Shown here: in pieces, positions 50,898 through 62,209 of the stretch
How positions within the stretch are numbered: position 1 is the first letter of the stretch
How the letters are laid out: each line of letters starts with the position of its first letter
Assembly: GCA_019843655.1 (NCBI GenBank)
Contig: JACDQD010000106.1
Location: 2,914,001-2,978,000, forward strand
DNA: 64,000 bases
Origin: Lethocerus indicus
Taxonomy: Eukaryota; Arthropoda; Insecta; Hemiptera; Belostomatidae
Direction of reading: 5' to 3'
The notes under the pieces: model-generated
The model's database searches: none
Told to the model about the DNA's origin: nothing
What the model saw: the letters and a program-made list of their open reading frames with translations, nothing else
Program-made: the position numbers and the translations under genes

Positions 50898-53547
50898 CAG
50901 AACCGCATCCCTCCATCACACTCTCGCTCTAACTCTCTCCGGGCTGACGGACGCATCTGATTCTCTCCGTACCAATTACGCGGGTCGGGAGGCGGCCACT
51001 GTGATGGTTGGCGGGAGGTAGGGGGGGCTCGAGTACTTCCCTCTCACCCCAATTATTTGACGCTTCCCCACCCCCCCTGATTTATTGCTTGTGTATCAAC
51101 AATAATAAGTAACAGGTAATTCCGGCCGCCGAGCCATTACCACCCGCGGCCCACGTTTTGCGGGAAATTGTCGGATTGGAATTCCGTACCGATGTACAAA
51201 AGCTGGATTGATCGTACGTTGCCGCAGTACGGAAGAGAGTGGTCTCATTGCAATAAGAGGGTAAAATCGCTATATGCAGTAATGTGTATAAAACTTCACT
51301 GTTGGACGGCGATAACTGTACAAGTAGCGCAGTGGCAGAAGAAACACCCAGGATATTGGCTACCAACATGAGTAGGCTCATCACAAATTTACTCCAACCA
51401 AAACCGGTCCAGATTAGGATATTTTTTGTTTAGTCATCTTGGATTGCGTGCGAATGTTTTTTTTCAATATTGCCTGCGCAGGTTCCGTCTGGCCGTTCTC
51501 CCCAATTTTAGTTGGGGATACTTTTCCTCTGTCTTTAGCTAGAGCCAAAATGTTTACGCGTCCTTATATTACACCCCGAGCTTCGGCATTCAGTCGGGCA
51601 GTCGAGGGGCGGATGGTTTACGAGCGTCAGCGTCTTATATCGGATCAAAGTTGCTCAGGTGTCACCAAAAGGGGTCAATCCATATATATGTATGGATAGT
51701 TGGTTGGTTGGGGGGGGGGGTGGCCCTAGAGGTGATCGACAATCCGTCAAGACATGGAGAGTGGCGCGGTGTCCATTGGATGGGGCGGTGGTCCCCCCTC
51801 AATATTTATTGGGTTCGACCGGGGCATATTTTATCCGGGGGAAATTGATGCGGAATTCCGGGGATGATATACAGTCGACAGGTCGGGGCCCCAGTAATTA
51901 CCTCATTACCGAAGCGAGGCCCTTTCCGTTTCGGTTCGACCGGTTCGGCTTTAATTCCGGATTTTTTTTTTTCATTAAACGATTGCGAACGCTGATCGCT
52001 TTATCGGAGGTTCGGCAGAAAAAAAATTAAATCGACGCCGTCCAGCTATAATGTGCTTAAGTACTCGGGATGCGATTAGGTTTTAATATTGGCGATTGCC
52101 GAGCGTAACGTGATTTCGTTATACTCAACGTACTTTTTTTATTTCTTTATTTTTTTTATTCTTAAAAATCTAAAATGAAATTTGTACAGTTCTATAAATA
52201 TTCTGAGCACCTTGTTCAGTTCTTACGATACTCGTAAGAGGAACAATGACCGTAACTTTATCTACGCAAAATTATATCTTACTTATTCTTAATGTTGCAA
52301 ATGCTATATTTCGGTTGATCATTTTGATTTTAAAAGGTCTGCTCTGTTCCTCGGATTCTATCCCGGCCAGAATAAAGAATCGGATTTTAATCGAATAACT
52401 AAATACCCCTTCTCCAATGCCAAATTGTCGCCAACCCCCCTTTAGCATATTAATGATTCTTCCGTCTGGATCATTCTGCCCTATTGTTAGACGGGACGTT
52501 AATTGGTCCAAGGACCAAAAATGCCGGGAATTGAAGCCGGAGCGGGAACAAAGCCCAAGAGTTGGGAAAAGACGTTAACACATGTCGAGTTGCGGGGGGC
52601 GACCCCCGTCGCCATATGGGCTCTACAATTTTTGATGCCCCCTATTGTTTCTGCAACGAACAAAAGTCATCGGCCCAACAAAGAACCCGTGAGAACCTTC
52701 CAGTGGTTCCGATATTCATAACAGCGCTCATAAAGGTTTGCTAATCGATTGTTGCTTAGCCTTTCATTTCGGTTTACCCAAACTGCAGTTGTGAGCGAGC
52801 GGTTTTGAAAAGTTTTCCTGCCCTAACCAGCGGCCATTTTTTCACAACCGCGGAACAAACATTAGAACTAAACATATTGGGTTGGGAATAATCACTCGTG
52901 TTCCTTATACCCATGCCGGATCGGTTTCTGTGTACGGTTTCGGACATGGTATTTAGCCATGAAGCATTACGTCAGGACCAACACTGTTAGTGTTCTGGGC
53001 ATTCGTATTGCCCTTAAAGCGGTAATATAAATTATTTATAATAATTTATTAATTTTAAATTATCAAAAAATTTCATTACGACAGGATCTATTCAGCAAAC
53101 AATGTTGTGAAGCTCTGTAACTGATACAATGAATTTCGTTCATTACCGCAATATCAAACTTATACAAACTTATTGCAAACCCCGTGACATCTGTTGCGAA
53201 AATGATGGTTTTGTCATCCTTCTAAATTTCGATGTTGCGCGTACGTATTAACCGAGAGCTAAACTCGTTTCAACGCTATTAATAAATTTCTCTCCCTCGG
53301 TTTTGATCTGACGGAATGACTCGGTGACCGAACGGCCGTCCAATTAGATTCCCGCGATGAACCTTATTTAATAAGGCCTAGGGGTTCCTAGAAACGGGAC
53401 AGGAAATTCATATATGTCGAACATGGCCGGCGGGCGGAAGGTCAGAGGAGTTGCGGGGGGCGGCCGCGTGCGTGCCACGAGCCCCTATCCGCCGATTTGG
53501 CCGTCAAAGCGCTTCGTCACCCGTAAGTGTCGGGGATGGCCCTATAA

Positions 53548-53600
53548 TGACGTCAGAGGGCGGAGAGGGTCCACGGACAATGGGCCTACTAATGAAATCC
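53548..53600 (+). promoter_or_regulatory. Candidate regulatory block, motif copy 1
   Basis: TGACGTCA (53548-53555) is followed by a GAGGGCGG patch and then GGACAATGGGCCTACTAATG (53575-53594). ACAATGG is a Sox-type core and TAATGA a homeodomain-type core. The last part recurs at 54152-54173 with one change in its first 21 bases, and GGGCCTACTAATG recurs at 27998. A C-rich run follows. Composite motif reuse suggests regulatory DNA. Confidence 0.35.
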
Positions 53601-54140
53601 CGGGCCGCTGCCCAGATAATGCGCTTCGCACCCCACACCCCCCCCCATACCAACCCCGCCCTATATGCAACCGGAGATCCTTCATCTTTCTCCGCATTTA
53701 TATCAGGGAAGCGGACCTACCTCGAAAGGCATCAGTTGTTCGAGAATATATTTCAACCCCGTGTTTTTATCATCACTCTCGTTTAATCTGTCTTACATTG
53801 TATCGCCAGTGACATCTAATCACTGTATAAGCAAACTACAGTATACGGCCGTTCATGGCAACGGAATATATTCTTAATAAATTCGTGCAATTTTTATATA
53901 CCGTGTCTTATATGCTACCATTTCTTTTAACCCCTGGGGGGGGGGGATATTTGCGGTGATTTGTGTAACAGATTTTGACAGGAGGTATTAAAATACCGGT
54001 TTCTCAAGGGGCGCTGAATTATCCGCGTTCGGTCCGGCTGTAGGGTTCGGTTCCGGTTCACCTGCAGTATCGATTCTAGATAGCCGCCGCCGTAAAATGT
54101 AAGCAGGGTGCCCTGGCGGGCGATAGTGAGGGCGGCGGGA

Positions 54141-54177
54141 AGGCTGTGCGCGGACAATGGGGCTACTAATGAATGCC
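54141..54177 (+). promoter_or_regulatory. Candidate regulatory block, motif copy 2
   Basis: GAGGGCGG-like bases, then GGACAATGGGGCTACTAATG (54152-54171) and a C-rich run, repeat the order seen at 53560-53640, which is 577 bases upstream. The flanks otherwise differ, so this is not a plain tandem duplication. It may be a repeated binding-site module. Confidence 0.35.
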
Positions 54178-55367
54178 GCCCTCCCCCTTCCCCCTTCCCC
54201 TTCCCCTCCCCTTCGGCTAAAGCCTCATTTAGACAATCGGCTGCAGTCTCGCACATGTGTTTAAGGCACCGCCAACCACCCCCACCCCGGAACCCGTTCC
54301 AGAAAAAAACCCTCTCTCCCGCGTTGTTCCGGATTAAAAATTCTCTCACCCCTTCCGCCCTGGACGTGAGTCATCTCCCCGTATGCGCCCCGAACATAAT
54401 CGATAGTCGGCCCCTATTATAATAATTTTTATTTTGTTCCGACCTTCCTCCATTGTGCAGCCCCCTAATCGCCGCCGCTCCGGGCACTGGGCTCATTTGA
54501 CGCTCGACTTAACGGCGGCCGCCCCGCGCTTGTATTTTCACCCCCACCCCTCATCCTAATAATACAATAATATTAATAATAAGAACGAACACTGCCCCTA
54601 CGAGCTGCATTGAGGCTACCCCGCCTTCGGAGAAGGAACAATCGACAATGTTCGAGTTGGCAGGGAAAAGAAGAGAGTACCTAATATTAGCTGACTTTTT
54701 ACTGCAGTACGTTTTCTAGGCCGAGCTCTTTTCGATTTAAGCTCTCATATCTACCAATTGATTTATTATTCCAAGTGGAGTGGATAGGACCTGAACATGT
54801 TCTGAGACTCTGATGTAGTAATAAGAAAAGCCGTTTATTATGACTATTTTAGTATATTTCAACAGGAAAACTATATTGATACCATATTTATTTGGCGTAC
54901 TTAAGCTAAACATGAAGAAAGTAAGAAATTAGGCGTTACCGGGAAATAGCCCGAGACTTCGAAACTGACCCGGATTTGCTCAGGCCATCGTTGCTAGTGC
55001 TGTTGCCGGCGGGGCATAAATAAATAAATGTTTCAATAACCGTTGTCAATGAGTGCTCGCCGGATCGTTTGGGATTTACCGCGTTCTCTTCCGAGACCAA
55101 TTCAAACTTTATTAATGATTAAATTAGTCTTGCCGGGGAATCCATAGATACTCGTTTCCTGCCGCTGATGGAAAATCGTTTTTTGGACCGATGGGGGTCG
55201 GGGAGGGTGTTCAATGGCGGATATTCGAATTGGGAGCTGGAGCATTTTACGCCGCGGTAATTCCGCCCCCGCCATATTTCGGGCCTAGTAGCCGAGCGCC
55301 GTTTACTAGGAGAAGATTTAATTTTCCCGCCTGTAAAATCTGGAGATGAGCTTAGCCTATTAGGTGA

Positions 55368-55381
55368 CTCATAGGTGGCGC
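55368..55381 (+). promoter_or_regulatory. Possible CTCF-type site
   Basis: CTCATAGGTGGCGC keeps the AGGTGGCGC core of the CTCF motif and matches about 11 of 14 positions of the general consensus. Single sites with this match can arise by chance. CTCF is present in many bilaterians but absent in some lineages, so relevance depends on the species. Confidence 0.22.
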
Positions 55382-55811
55382 CCGTTTGCCGGCCTACCCC
55401 CCCTATTCACGCCCAATTTATCGGATTCCCAGTGAAATTGCATTTTTACTATTGAAATCGAATTTCCGTTTAGCTTCTCCCCCCAACCCCTTTGTAGATT
55501 ATAATTTGCACCCGTTTTCAGCAGCCAGAATTTCCTTCCTCATGCCTCGCTCTATCGAAATCAGCTTACTGTGGAGTCTAATGTGGCACATATTTTGTCT
55601 GAAAATGCTTTGTATTTGTTTCGGTATAAATATTTGAAGAATATAAATCATATATTCAATAATACACATTGGACAAGTTTAATGACGGTCTTGACTGAAT
55701 ACGATGAAGCCCGAAGAGAACGACTTTAAAACGATCAGGAAGTGTTTTCAAACGTGCGGAATGATAACAGGTGAGAGAAACAGTGAGAAACGTCGGAGGC
55801 GAGATGAGAGA

Positions 55812-55815
<4 letters not shown>

Positions 55816-55861
<46 letters not shown>
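55816..55861. repeat. (GA)23 microsatellite
   Basis: A GA array that begins within a purine-rich stretch from 55765. CATTAACATAATTA lies 100 bases downstream at 55961-55974, as also happens downstream of the GA array at 37448. Confidence 0.96.
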
Positions 55862-55864
<3 letters not shown>

Positions 55865-57400
55865 CCGGGAGAGGGAAACTCGTCTCATTTATGTGGCGTC
55901 ACGTGCCCCCACTCCGTCCCCGGCCCCGGCACATAATCCTCCCCAGGAGCTCACACAGCTCATTAACATAATTATAATTCGCGATGGCGAGGCTCCACTA
56001 GTGGGGGTGGGCGGCCTATTCTGTACAATCTGAGTCATTACCCTCCTCCACCGACCCCCAACCCCAACCCTTAACAACTACGCTTTCAACATTAACTCCA
56101 TCGTCAAGCCCCCATCACACTCCGAGTGACCCCCAACGCGACTCTCTCAGCGACGCTCTCCACCAAAGACTACAGACCAGATTAGCTACCAGTTTATTTC
56201 TATATTTATTACTTTTTCAATGTATTGCCGTAAATAAGACCATTGACCCCCTGTTTTGTGATTTACCGGGTCCGTCATCTCAGAATCCAAGGACGCGATT
56301 TTATTGAAGTGATAGGATTCCAGTTCGCAGAATCACTTAATGTAACGCGATCCAACATTTATCTTAATTTTATGTGGCCGAAGTTTTTGTAGAGGGTCAA
56401 TACGGCGTCTCTGAAACATGAAGCTTTGTGCCACGGACGTACCTATAAGATTTCAATAATAATTTTCTCCAGAAAGCAAAGAGATTCAGTATTCGGGAAA
56501 TGATTAAACTCTACACTTTAAGATAATTATGCATAATAAACACAATTGTTGAACTTTTTTCTGGTTAATAACTTAGTTTTACAGCGTCGGTTGATATATA
56601 ACTACCATCGGTTACGGATTATTATCTGGGAGCCAATTTGTATTAATTAAAGTAGAGAGCGACCGAAGGCGGGAGGCGCAGGTGGATGCTACCCCGTACG
56701 ACACGGGTGTCCTCCAGGGCCCCGACCTCAATCGCCCGATCGGGAAACTATTTCTGTTTTTTTTCGCTCTATTTTCACGAATAGCAGGGCCGTCACTTCA
56801 TAAATAACAATCAGAGTCTTCCTCCTCCTCCTCCTCGTCGCCGTTATCGATTGGATTTACGATCGGTAGGGCCCCGCGGCTTCTTCTGCCCTCTGCGGTG
56901 CACACGCAGACACACATAACACATACGGCATCTCAGGGAGAATAATAACAGTAATAACCCAGTGAACGCTGGTAGGGAGCGGGAAATGGGGGGGGGTCGG
57001 TATGTTGCACGGACGCGCGCTCGCTCTTCTTCAGGCCTGCAGGTTGGGAGGAAGAACACGTTTTTTTCTCCCCTCGGCGGCCGTATTCGGGGTGCAGGAG
57101 GGTACCTGGGTCTGCCCGCCGCTAATGAGAATTAATGAGCCCCCCCCCTCAGAACGTAATTACGTATATCGGTGTTTTGTCTAATTGTATCTCGGCCGCA
57201 CACACGCCCCCTCCATCCCTCCCTCACTCCCTCCTCTCATACTCATCTGTCTATTTCTCTCCCGTCCCACGTTCCCTGTGTTTAACCCTACACTCTCGGT
57301 ATCCAATAATAGAACAGGTGGTGTACAGCGAATCGGTTGGAGTGGGACAAACTGTGAGTTTGGACTTATAGAAAACTATAATACTAAATTTAAATTTAAT
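55862..57400. other. Unique DNA with C/T patches, no supported gene
   Basis: Includes CATTAACATAATTA (55961-55974), a C-rich patch to 56090, a (CCT)5 run at 56821-56835, a G8 run near 56988 and a C/T-rich patch at 57205-57240. GCTAATGAGAATTAATGAGC at 57121-57140 gives another GGGCTCATTAAT on the minus strand. Frames here are low-complexity or unrecognised. Confidence 0.5.
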
Positions 57401-57419
57401 ATTATATTAATAATATAAT
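57401..57419. repeat. AT-only inverted repeat upstream of SINE-like fragment
   Basis: ATTATATTA (57401-57409) and TAATATAAT (57411-57419) are exact reverse complements around one A. AT-only sequence makes this easy to get by chance. Confidence 0.6.
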
Positions 57420-57430
57420 GATACAGGACA

Positions 57431-57540
57431 GAGGTCCGAGCATAGCTCAGTGGTAACAGTGAAGTACCTGGACTAGAAGATTTTTATTTGAACTCTAAGC
57501 TGTTCAAATCCTTCAGTATAACTTGTTCTCGAGTAGGATG
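57431..57540 (+). mobile_element. tRNA-derived SINE-like fragment
   Basis: CATAGCTCAGTGGTAACAGT (57441-57460) holds a near-ideal Pol III A box (TAGCTCAGTGG). GTTCAAATCC (57502-57511) is a B box, 59 bases downstream start to start. Real tRNAs have about 44-50, so the central arm is expanded, and the acceptor stem does not pair. It is thus a tRNA relic or SINE head and not a working tRNA gene. It is followed by AT-rich DNA with a 15-bp hairpin (57568-57605). This is the best tRNA-like hit in the window. Confidence 0.5.
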
Positions 57541-57567
57541 AATGTTATATATAAATGTTATAATTTA

Positions 57568-57605
57568 AAATAAAGGTAAAAACAAATTTATTTTTATCTT
57601 TATTT
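57568..57605. repeat. Near-perfect AT-rich hairpin
   Basis: AAATAAAGGTAAAAA (57568-57582) and TTTTTATCTTTATTT (57591-57605) pair at 14 of 15 positions around an 8-base loop. The one mismatch would be a G-U pair in RNA. It lies just downstream of the SINE-like fragment and may be part of it or of the insertion site. Confidence 0.65.
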
Positions 57606-59354
57606 GACCTCCCGATCAAATTTAACTTTGTTCCTATAAATGACTTACTAATCGTATCGAGAAATAGATTAGCCTACTTTCTACACAAGCTAATGACTTT
57701 GAACCGAAAAAAGGTACATCGGGTTCATTATTCCCATAGCATAAATTCGTCGGTCGGCAACGGTACCATTGGATTATTGACAACAACAGTGTTCCGTCTT
57801 TAAACGATGAGCGGCCGCCCTACTCGCTAAATAAGGGTATCGGCGTCAATGGGATAGGGGTTAATAATGCTCTGTGTCCAGTTCTCCCCTTCACCCCACC
57901 ACTTCGTAGCCCTCAGCCGGCGGCCAATATCCCTCCCGAGCGTGCACAGGGCACACACGGGGAGCACGTGCACGCACACTGCCTCCGAACACGGGGGAGC
58001 ATTAACCTGGTCCGAAAGTAGCCCAATTGATTTACTTAGGTAATGGAATTTCAAGTGCAATGTCACCTATCTCGGTTTCGCTTATTCGCGGTGATCGACG
58101 ATGGAATGTTATTTCCGTTATTTTGTACAACACAAAATACCCCAGTTTCAGTTGGATAAACCCACGTTCGCTGTTTATATTTCTTAGCGTTTGTTCTCAC
58201 GTTTATTTCTCCTATCGGATGAATTTTCGTTATTACGACATTGAACGTGGAAGTAGCGAATCTTGATTAGGGGGTGACATACTCACCCGATGATTAAGAT
58301 CATACATCTTAATGAATCAACTATTAGCTACATCGAAAAGACCGAAAATAAAATTAAATCGAATGCGATTGATCTGTAGTAGAAGGGCGTGTTTGTTGTA
58401 GTAGACGCGATCCTCTCTCAAAAATATGGAGCGCAGAGCATTTTGACCCAATTTCAAAAAGGTGTTCTTTTGTATGGATCTTTTAAGAAATCCATCAGGT
58501 ACAGGTCAGATCACCAGGTGTTGCGTATAATTAACTCATTTTTAAAACTTCTAAATAAATGTTTCTTTTTACATTCGCAACATTCCGATTTGTTTCTATT
58601 CCTTAAAGCTCCTCTTTTTCTGTCCAGTTTTATTAATTTTTAGGTGTTTCCCACGAATCTACCCCTCGCGAAGGGCAAAGTCTTTCTGTATTGTTGAAAT
58701 TACACTCTACTGTATTTAAAAAGATAGTGGCTAATGGCGGCTTTTCGTTTAATATTACGTTTACGACCTTAAACATGCCCGACTGCTGTAATCGGACTGT
58801 AGAGCGAATAGTCAATACCTGAAATAAGTGACACTCACGATTATCAAACATAATACTTGGTAATTTCCCCTGAGTTCATGACGGTGCTCTTTTTCAATGA
58901 CCGCTCTACCCGCGGAGATACCCACAATGTCATCCCTTACTCCGTACTTTATTGTATTCGTCCGGCATGGAAAACTCTCCGCTTTAAGTATACGGTGCGG
59001 TCGGACACCGCGGTTTAATTGAGAACTAATTTGAATTAATTACCAGACTGTACTGAAAACCCGAGGTGGCCTGGAAGAGCAGTGGTGGAAGGCGCGGAGG
59101 GGGTTTCGGTGATTGAGTGGCCGCGTTGTTTCGGAGCGGATTGTACCGTGTTGTAATTTGTACAACTGCTATAGGGGAGGTGGTTGAAGGGGTGGGGTGG
59201 GTGGCGGGAGAGGTGGACTATTGGTAGCTCCAAAGTGAGAGAGAGATGGAGATGGAGGAATCGACGATTTCGAAAGGGTAGCTGAGGGGTGGAGGGTATG
59301 GGGGGACGAACGGAAATGGGCTCATAATGAGAAAGGGCCCTCTCTCCTCCCCCT
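57606..59354. other. Unique DNA, no supported gene
   Basis: Frames of up to 84 codons (58389-58643) have no recognised motif. A C/G-rich piece lies near 57880-58000. GGGCTCATAATGAG (59318-59331) is another member of the recurrent motif family and sits just before a C/T-rich tandem repeat. Confidence 0.5.
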
Positions 59355-59404
59355 CCCTCTCACTCTCCTCTCCCTCTCACTCTCCTCTCCCTCTCACTCT
59401 CTCT
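59355..59404. repeat. 17-bp tandem repeat, three units
   Basis: The unit CCCTCTCACTCTCCTCT occurs at 59355-59371 and 59372-59388 exactly, and at 59389-59404 with a shortened end. It is a pyrimidine-only minisatellite-like array within a C/T-rich stretch. Confidence 0.88.
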
Positions 59405-60379
59405 CCCCGGCACTAATCTACAAAAGGGGTGGGGCAGACAAAGATTCTAAATTAAGCCCGGTAATCTCTGGGCAAGTAATGCGCACACCGGATTGGCAAC
59501 CGGAGGGTGCGTGTGCCCTGAAAATGAGTTTAACCATCGGAGAGGGAAAATGGTGGAGGGGTTGGGGAGGAAATCACGTGACACAGATCGCGTGATGACG
59601 TCACCGAGTCGACAACATCCCACCCTTTTCCACGTGTGAACCGGAAACATCCCGCGTAGCATCGCCCCCCCTTCTTCCACTTTTCATTAGACGTTCCTAT
59701 TATGACCGGCATATGTTGCTCTCCTAATAGAGTTTTACTTTGCAGAGAATTAAAATTGGTTTCTGGACGGCCTTCTCAATAAATGTTGTCCTATATATCC
59801 TATTTCCTATTCCATATAGTCACAATAGATCCTGGAGAAATTTGACATAATGATAATATTAATCATATCAGTTTATGTCTGTCTGCGCGCCAAGGTTCGG
59901 GCCCTAATCAACGCTTAGTAGGAATATTTTTTCCTATGCAGAGTCTCACAGCATTAACATCGTTGAAACCGCGCGTATCCGTTATGTGCAGATATTAGAT
60001 TTAAAATCTCAACTACTCGTTTCGGCTAAGGCTAATCATATCAGAAATCGCCCATCACGGACTAGGGGACTCGATTTTGGGAAATCGCCTCTTTTATCGG
60101 CCTCCCAAAAATATATCAAAGCGCCGCGTGTAATAAAATTCGTTTTATAGTGGCTATTAGATTTGTGCCCGCCGACGTCCGAGCGCCGGGTCAAAATTGA
60201 ATTTTTATTAGGCCCCTCATAGTCAAACCGGGCGGTCGGCCGCGGTACTTGGGTTTTTCGGCGAACGCTCCAGGGCAACGCGATCGGATCGAATTAGCGT
60301 TTATATAAAGGATATTTTGGCGCCGCGACCGCGTAATGAAATTCAAAATGTTCGGCCGGCCAAATTAAATATTCCGCGG

Positions 60380-60395
60380 GGGGGCGCGCGCCCCC
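60380..60395. repeat. 16-bp GC-only palindrome
   Basis: GGGGGCGCGCGCCCCC reads the same on both strands; alternating CGCGCG in its centre is a Z-DNA-prone sequence. It sits directly after GGCCGGCC and an AT-rich ATTAAATATT. Confidence 0.75.
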
Positions 60396-60988
60396 ACCCA
60401 CTACACAAATCCATCGGCGCTGAGGTGCCGATTGAAAATCGCGGTTTACAAACAACTCAGTTTTCACGAGGCCCCCATAAATAGGCCCCCGATTAGAAGG
60501 CCGGTAATTTGGCGCTCTGTTTTTCGACGCCCCACAACTGTTTGTCTCGCGTCTACCAGGGTCCCGTCGGTAGAACAGTTATTTTCCGAACCTACTGTAT
60601 ATTCCATCCTTCCAAAGCGGTAGAGTACTGCAATCATTAGACTGTTTCTCGATTCCAAAATGAAGAGAACTGTTATTTTCTTTTATTGTGCCCAATTACA
60701 TTTTCGTTCGGATATTTACTGTATTCAAATTTCTGAAATATAATATACAAGTGCATCGTACACATTGACAGTTATTATTAACACTTTTAGTCGTAACGGG
60801 TTCAGAAATATTTTATGCCTAATAATGATGTTTTCATTTCCGTTACTTTTATAAAGTTCAGCGCCAATTTACTGATGTTCTCTTCTGACGAAACTCAAGC
60901 ATGAACTCAGTATAAATTCCGGTGTCTCAACAACAGTCGGTTTTCTGGTCCCAGAAGTAGACTCGGGCGTTGGAAGCGTCGTTATGTA

Positions 60989-61040
60989 ACTCGCCTTCTT
61001 CATGCAGCGTCACCGGGACAATTTCCCAGACTGAAATTCC
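60989..61040. repeat. Dispersed repeat family B, copy 3
   Basis: CTCGCCTTCTTCATGCAGCG aligns with TTCGCCTTCTTCAGCAGTCG at 19300-19320. It is followed at the same spacing by GACAATTTCC and GACTGAAAT, which parallel GTCCAACTTGG and GCTGAAAAT. Identity is about 60% overall, with one perfect 12-base block. A decayed shared element is plausible, but chance is not excluded. Confidence 0.3.
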
Positions 61041-62161
61041 CATATCGTAATTAAGGGAAATTATAATTCCGTGTGTAATGATTTAATGAAGTTAAACTTA
61101 ATTAAGTGGAATGGGAAATAACGTGCTATTAATTTCGGCCTTCCTTTTATTGTGAGCGCCTTTCATTTAAATGAGAACCCGTCCAGTTAGTGCAAGTCAA
61201 CATTCCGTATAATAACACATATCAAAATGTTTCGCCCAAAATAATTTAAATGAAAATAGTTTGCTGTAACGACCAAACGTAGTCTGCTAAACAATTTCAG
61301 GATCGGACGTATATATAAAAAAAGACAATTATTTGTTTAACTGCATAAAAATTGTTTTGTACTGTAAATGGTATTATGAACCAGCCTTTTATGTTATTTA
61401 GAAATACCTAACTGAATGTCTCGTCAGATATGTATTTATGATTCTAGTGAGAAAATTTAATTACATTTCCTCTGTAAGTTTGATAGTTTCGTCTAAATTA
61501 TACGGAATTTTCCCAGTAGAGCTTATTACAATCCCTTACCTTCGAGTCTATTACTCCGCATTGCAGCGTGTATTCCTAAACTATTTCTATGTATCGTGCG
61601 CTCGCATATATTTTCAATTCTTGAATAACACCGAGGTTAAATTTCTGAAACCGCATCCTTCTCGCATTTTATTGTTCGTCATATCGCGAGGCTTCCTCCC
61701 TATAATAATACCTCTGAATTTATTTCCAATAAACTGCCGATGAACATTTGTATTCTCCGGAAACCTCTCTTGATATTTAATGTCGTTATGTATTTCTTCT
61801 CGTATTGAAACTTGCGAATACTCTCTGATATTCTGCGAATGGATGGCAAGAGCCACCAGGAAGGTTAACTGAGGAATTGGCCGAGCGAGCCATCTAGCGG
61901 CCGAGTACCCAACCAACCCGCTTCACGGCTCGTTAAACAGTTGCGCTCGGTTAGATAGCTATTAAAAATGGACTTCTTTATAATAAAATGAGCTTTTAGA
62001 ACTTTACGAATCTCTTTCATTTCAGGATCTCATAGATAGGCTCTGTCATGAGAATAAAATGAAGCGCCGAGTTGAATAAACGAACGGTGTTAATGTCCGT
62101 TTGATCCTGGGATCATGGCCCGAATCATATGCACGGAAATCGAATTTTAATTATTAAGTAG

Positions 62162-62209
62162 TTTCGATTAAGTTTAATTTAGCTAATTAAGCTAAATTTA
62201 AAAACGAAA
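62162..62209. repeat. Imperfect inverted repeat centred on TAATTA
   Basis: AATTTAGCT (62176-62184) and AGCTAAATT (62190-62198) pair exactly around AATTA. The outer parts, TTTCGATTAAG and TAAAAACGAAA, pair with a short gap. Total length is about 48 bases. It may be a small hairpin element or a dimeric site; no other copy was seen. Confidence 0.6.

Larger units (their letters stand above)
50896..55815. other. CpG-rich and AT-rich blocks, no supported gene
   Basis: G11 runs lie at 51710-51720 and 53936-53946. CpG-rich pieces at 51830-51960, 53330-53640 and 54090-54420 include two copies of GGACAATGGG/TACTAATGA. A CTCF-like site lies at 55368-55381. Frames of 123-140 codons (51659, 53414, 53927) occur only in stop-poor GC-rich DNA and match nothing I know. 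The stretch 52040-53330 is AT-rich with nothing notable. Confidence 0.5.

Noticed and set aside
51325..51335. TAGCGCAGTGG, a good Pol III A box
   Set aside because: No B box within 40-70 bases downstream.
53927..54349. 140-codon minus-strand frame
   Set aside because: Gly/Lys repeats derive from the CCCCTT repeats at 54180-54215; GC-rich, stop-poor DNA.
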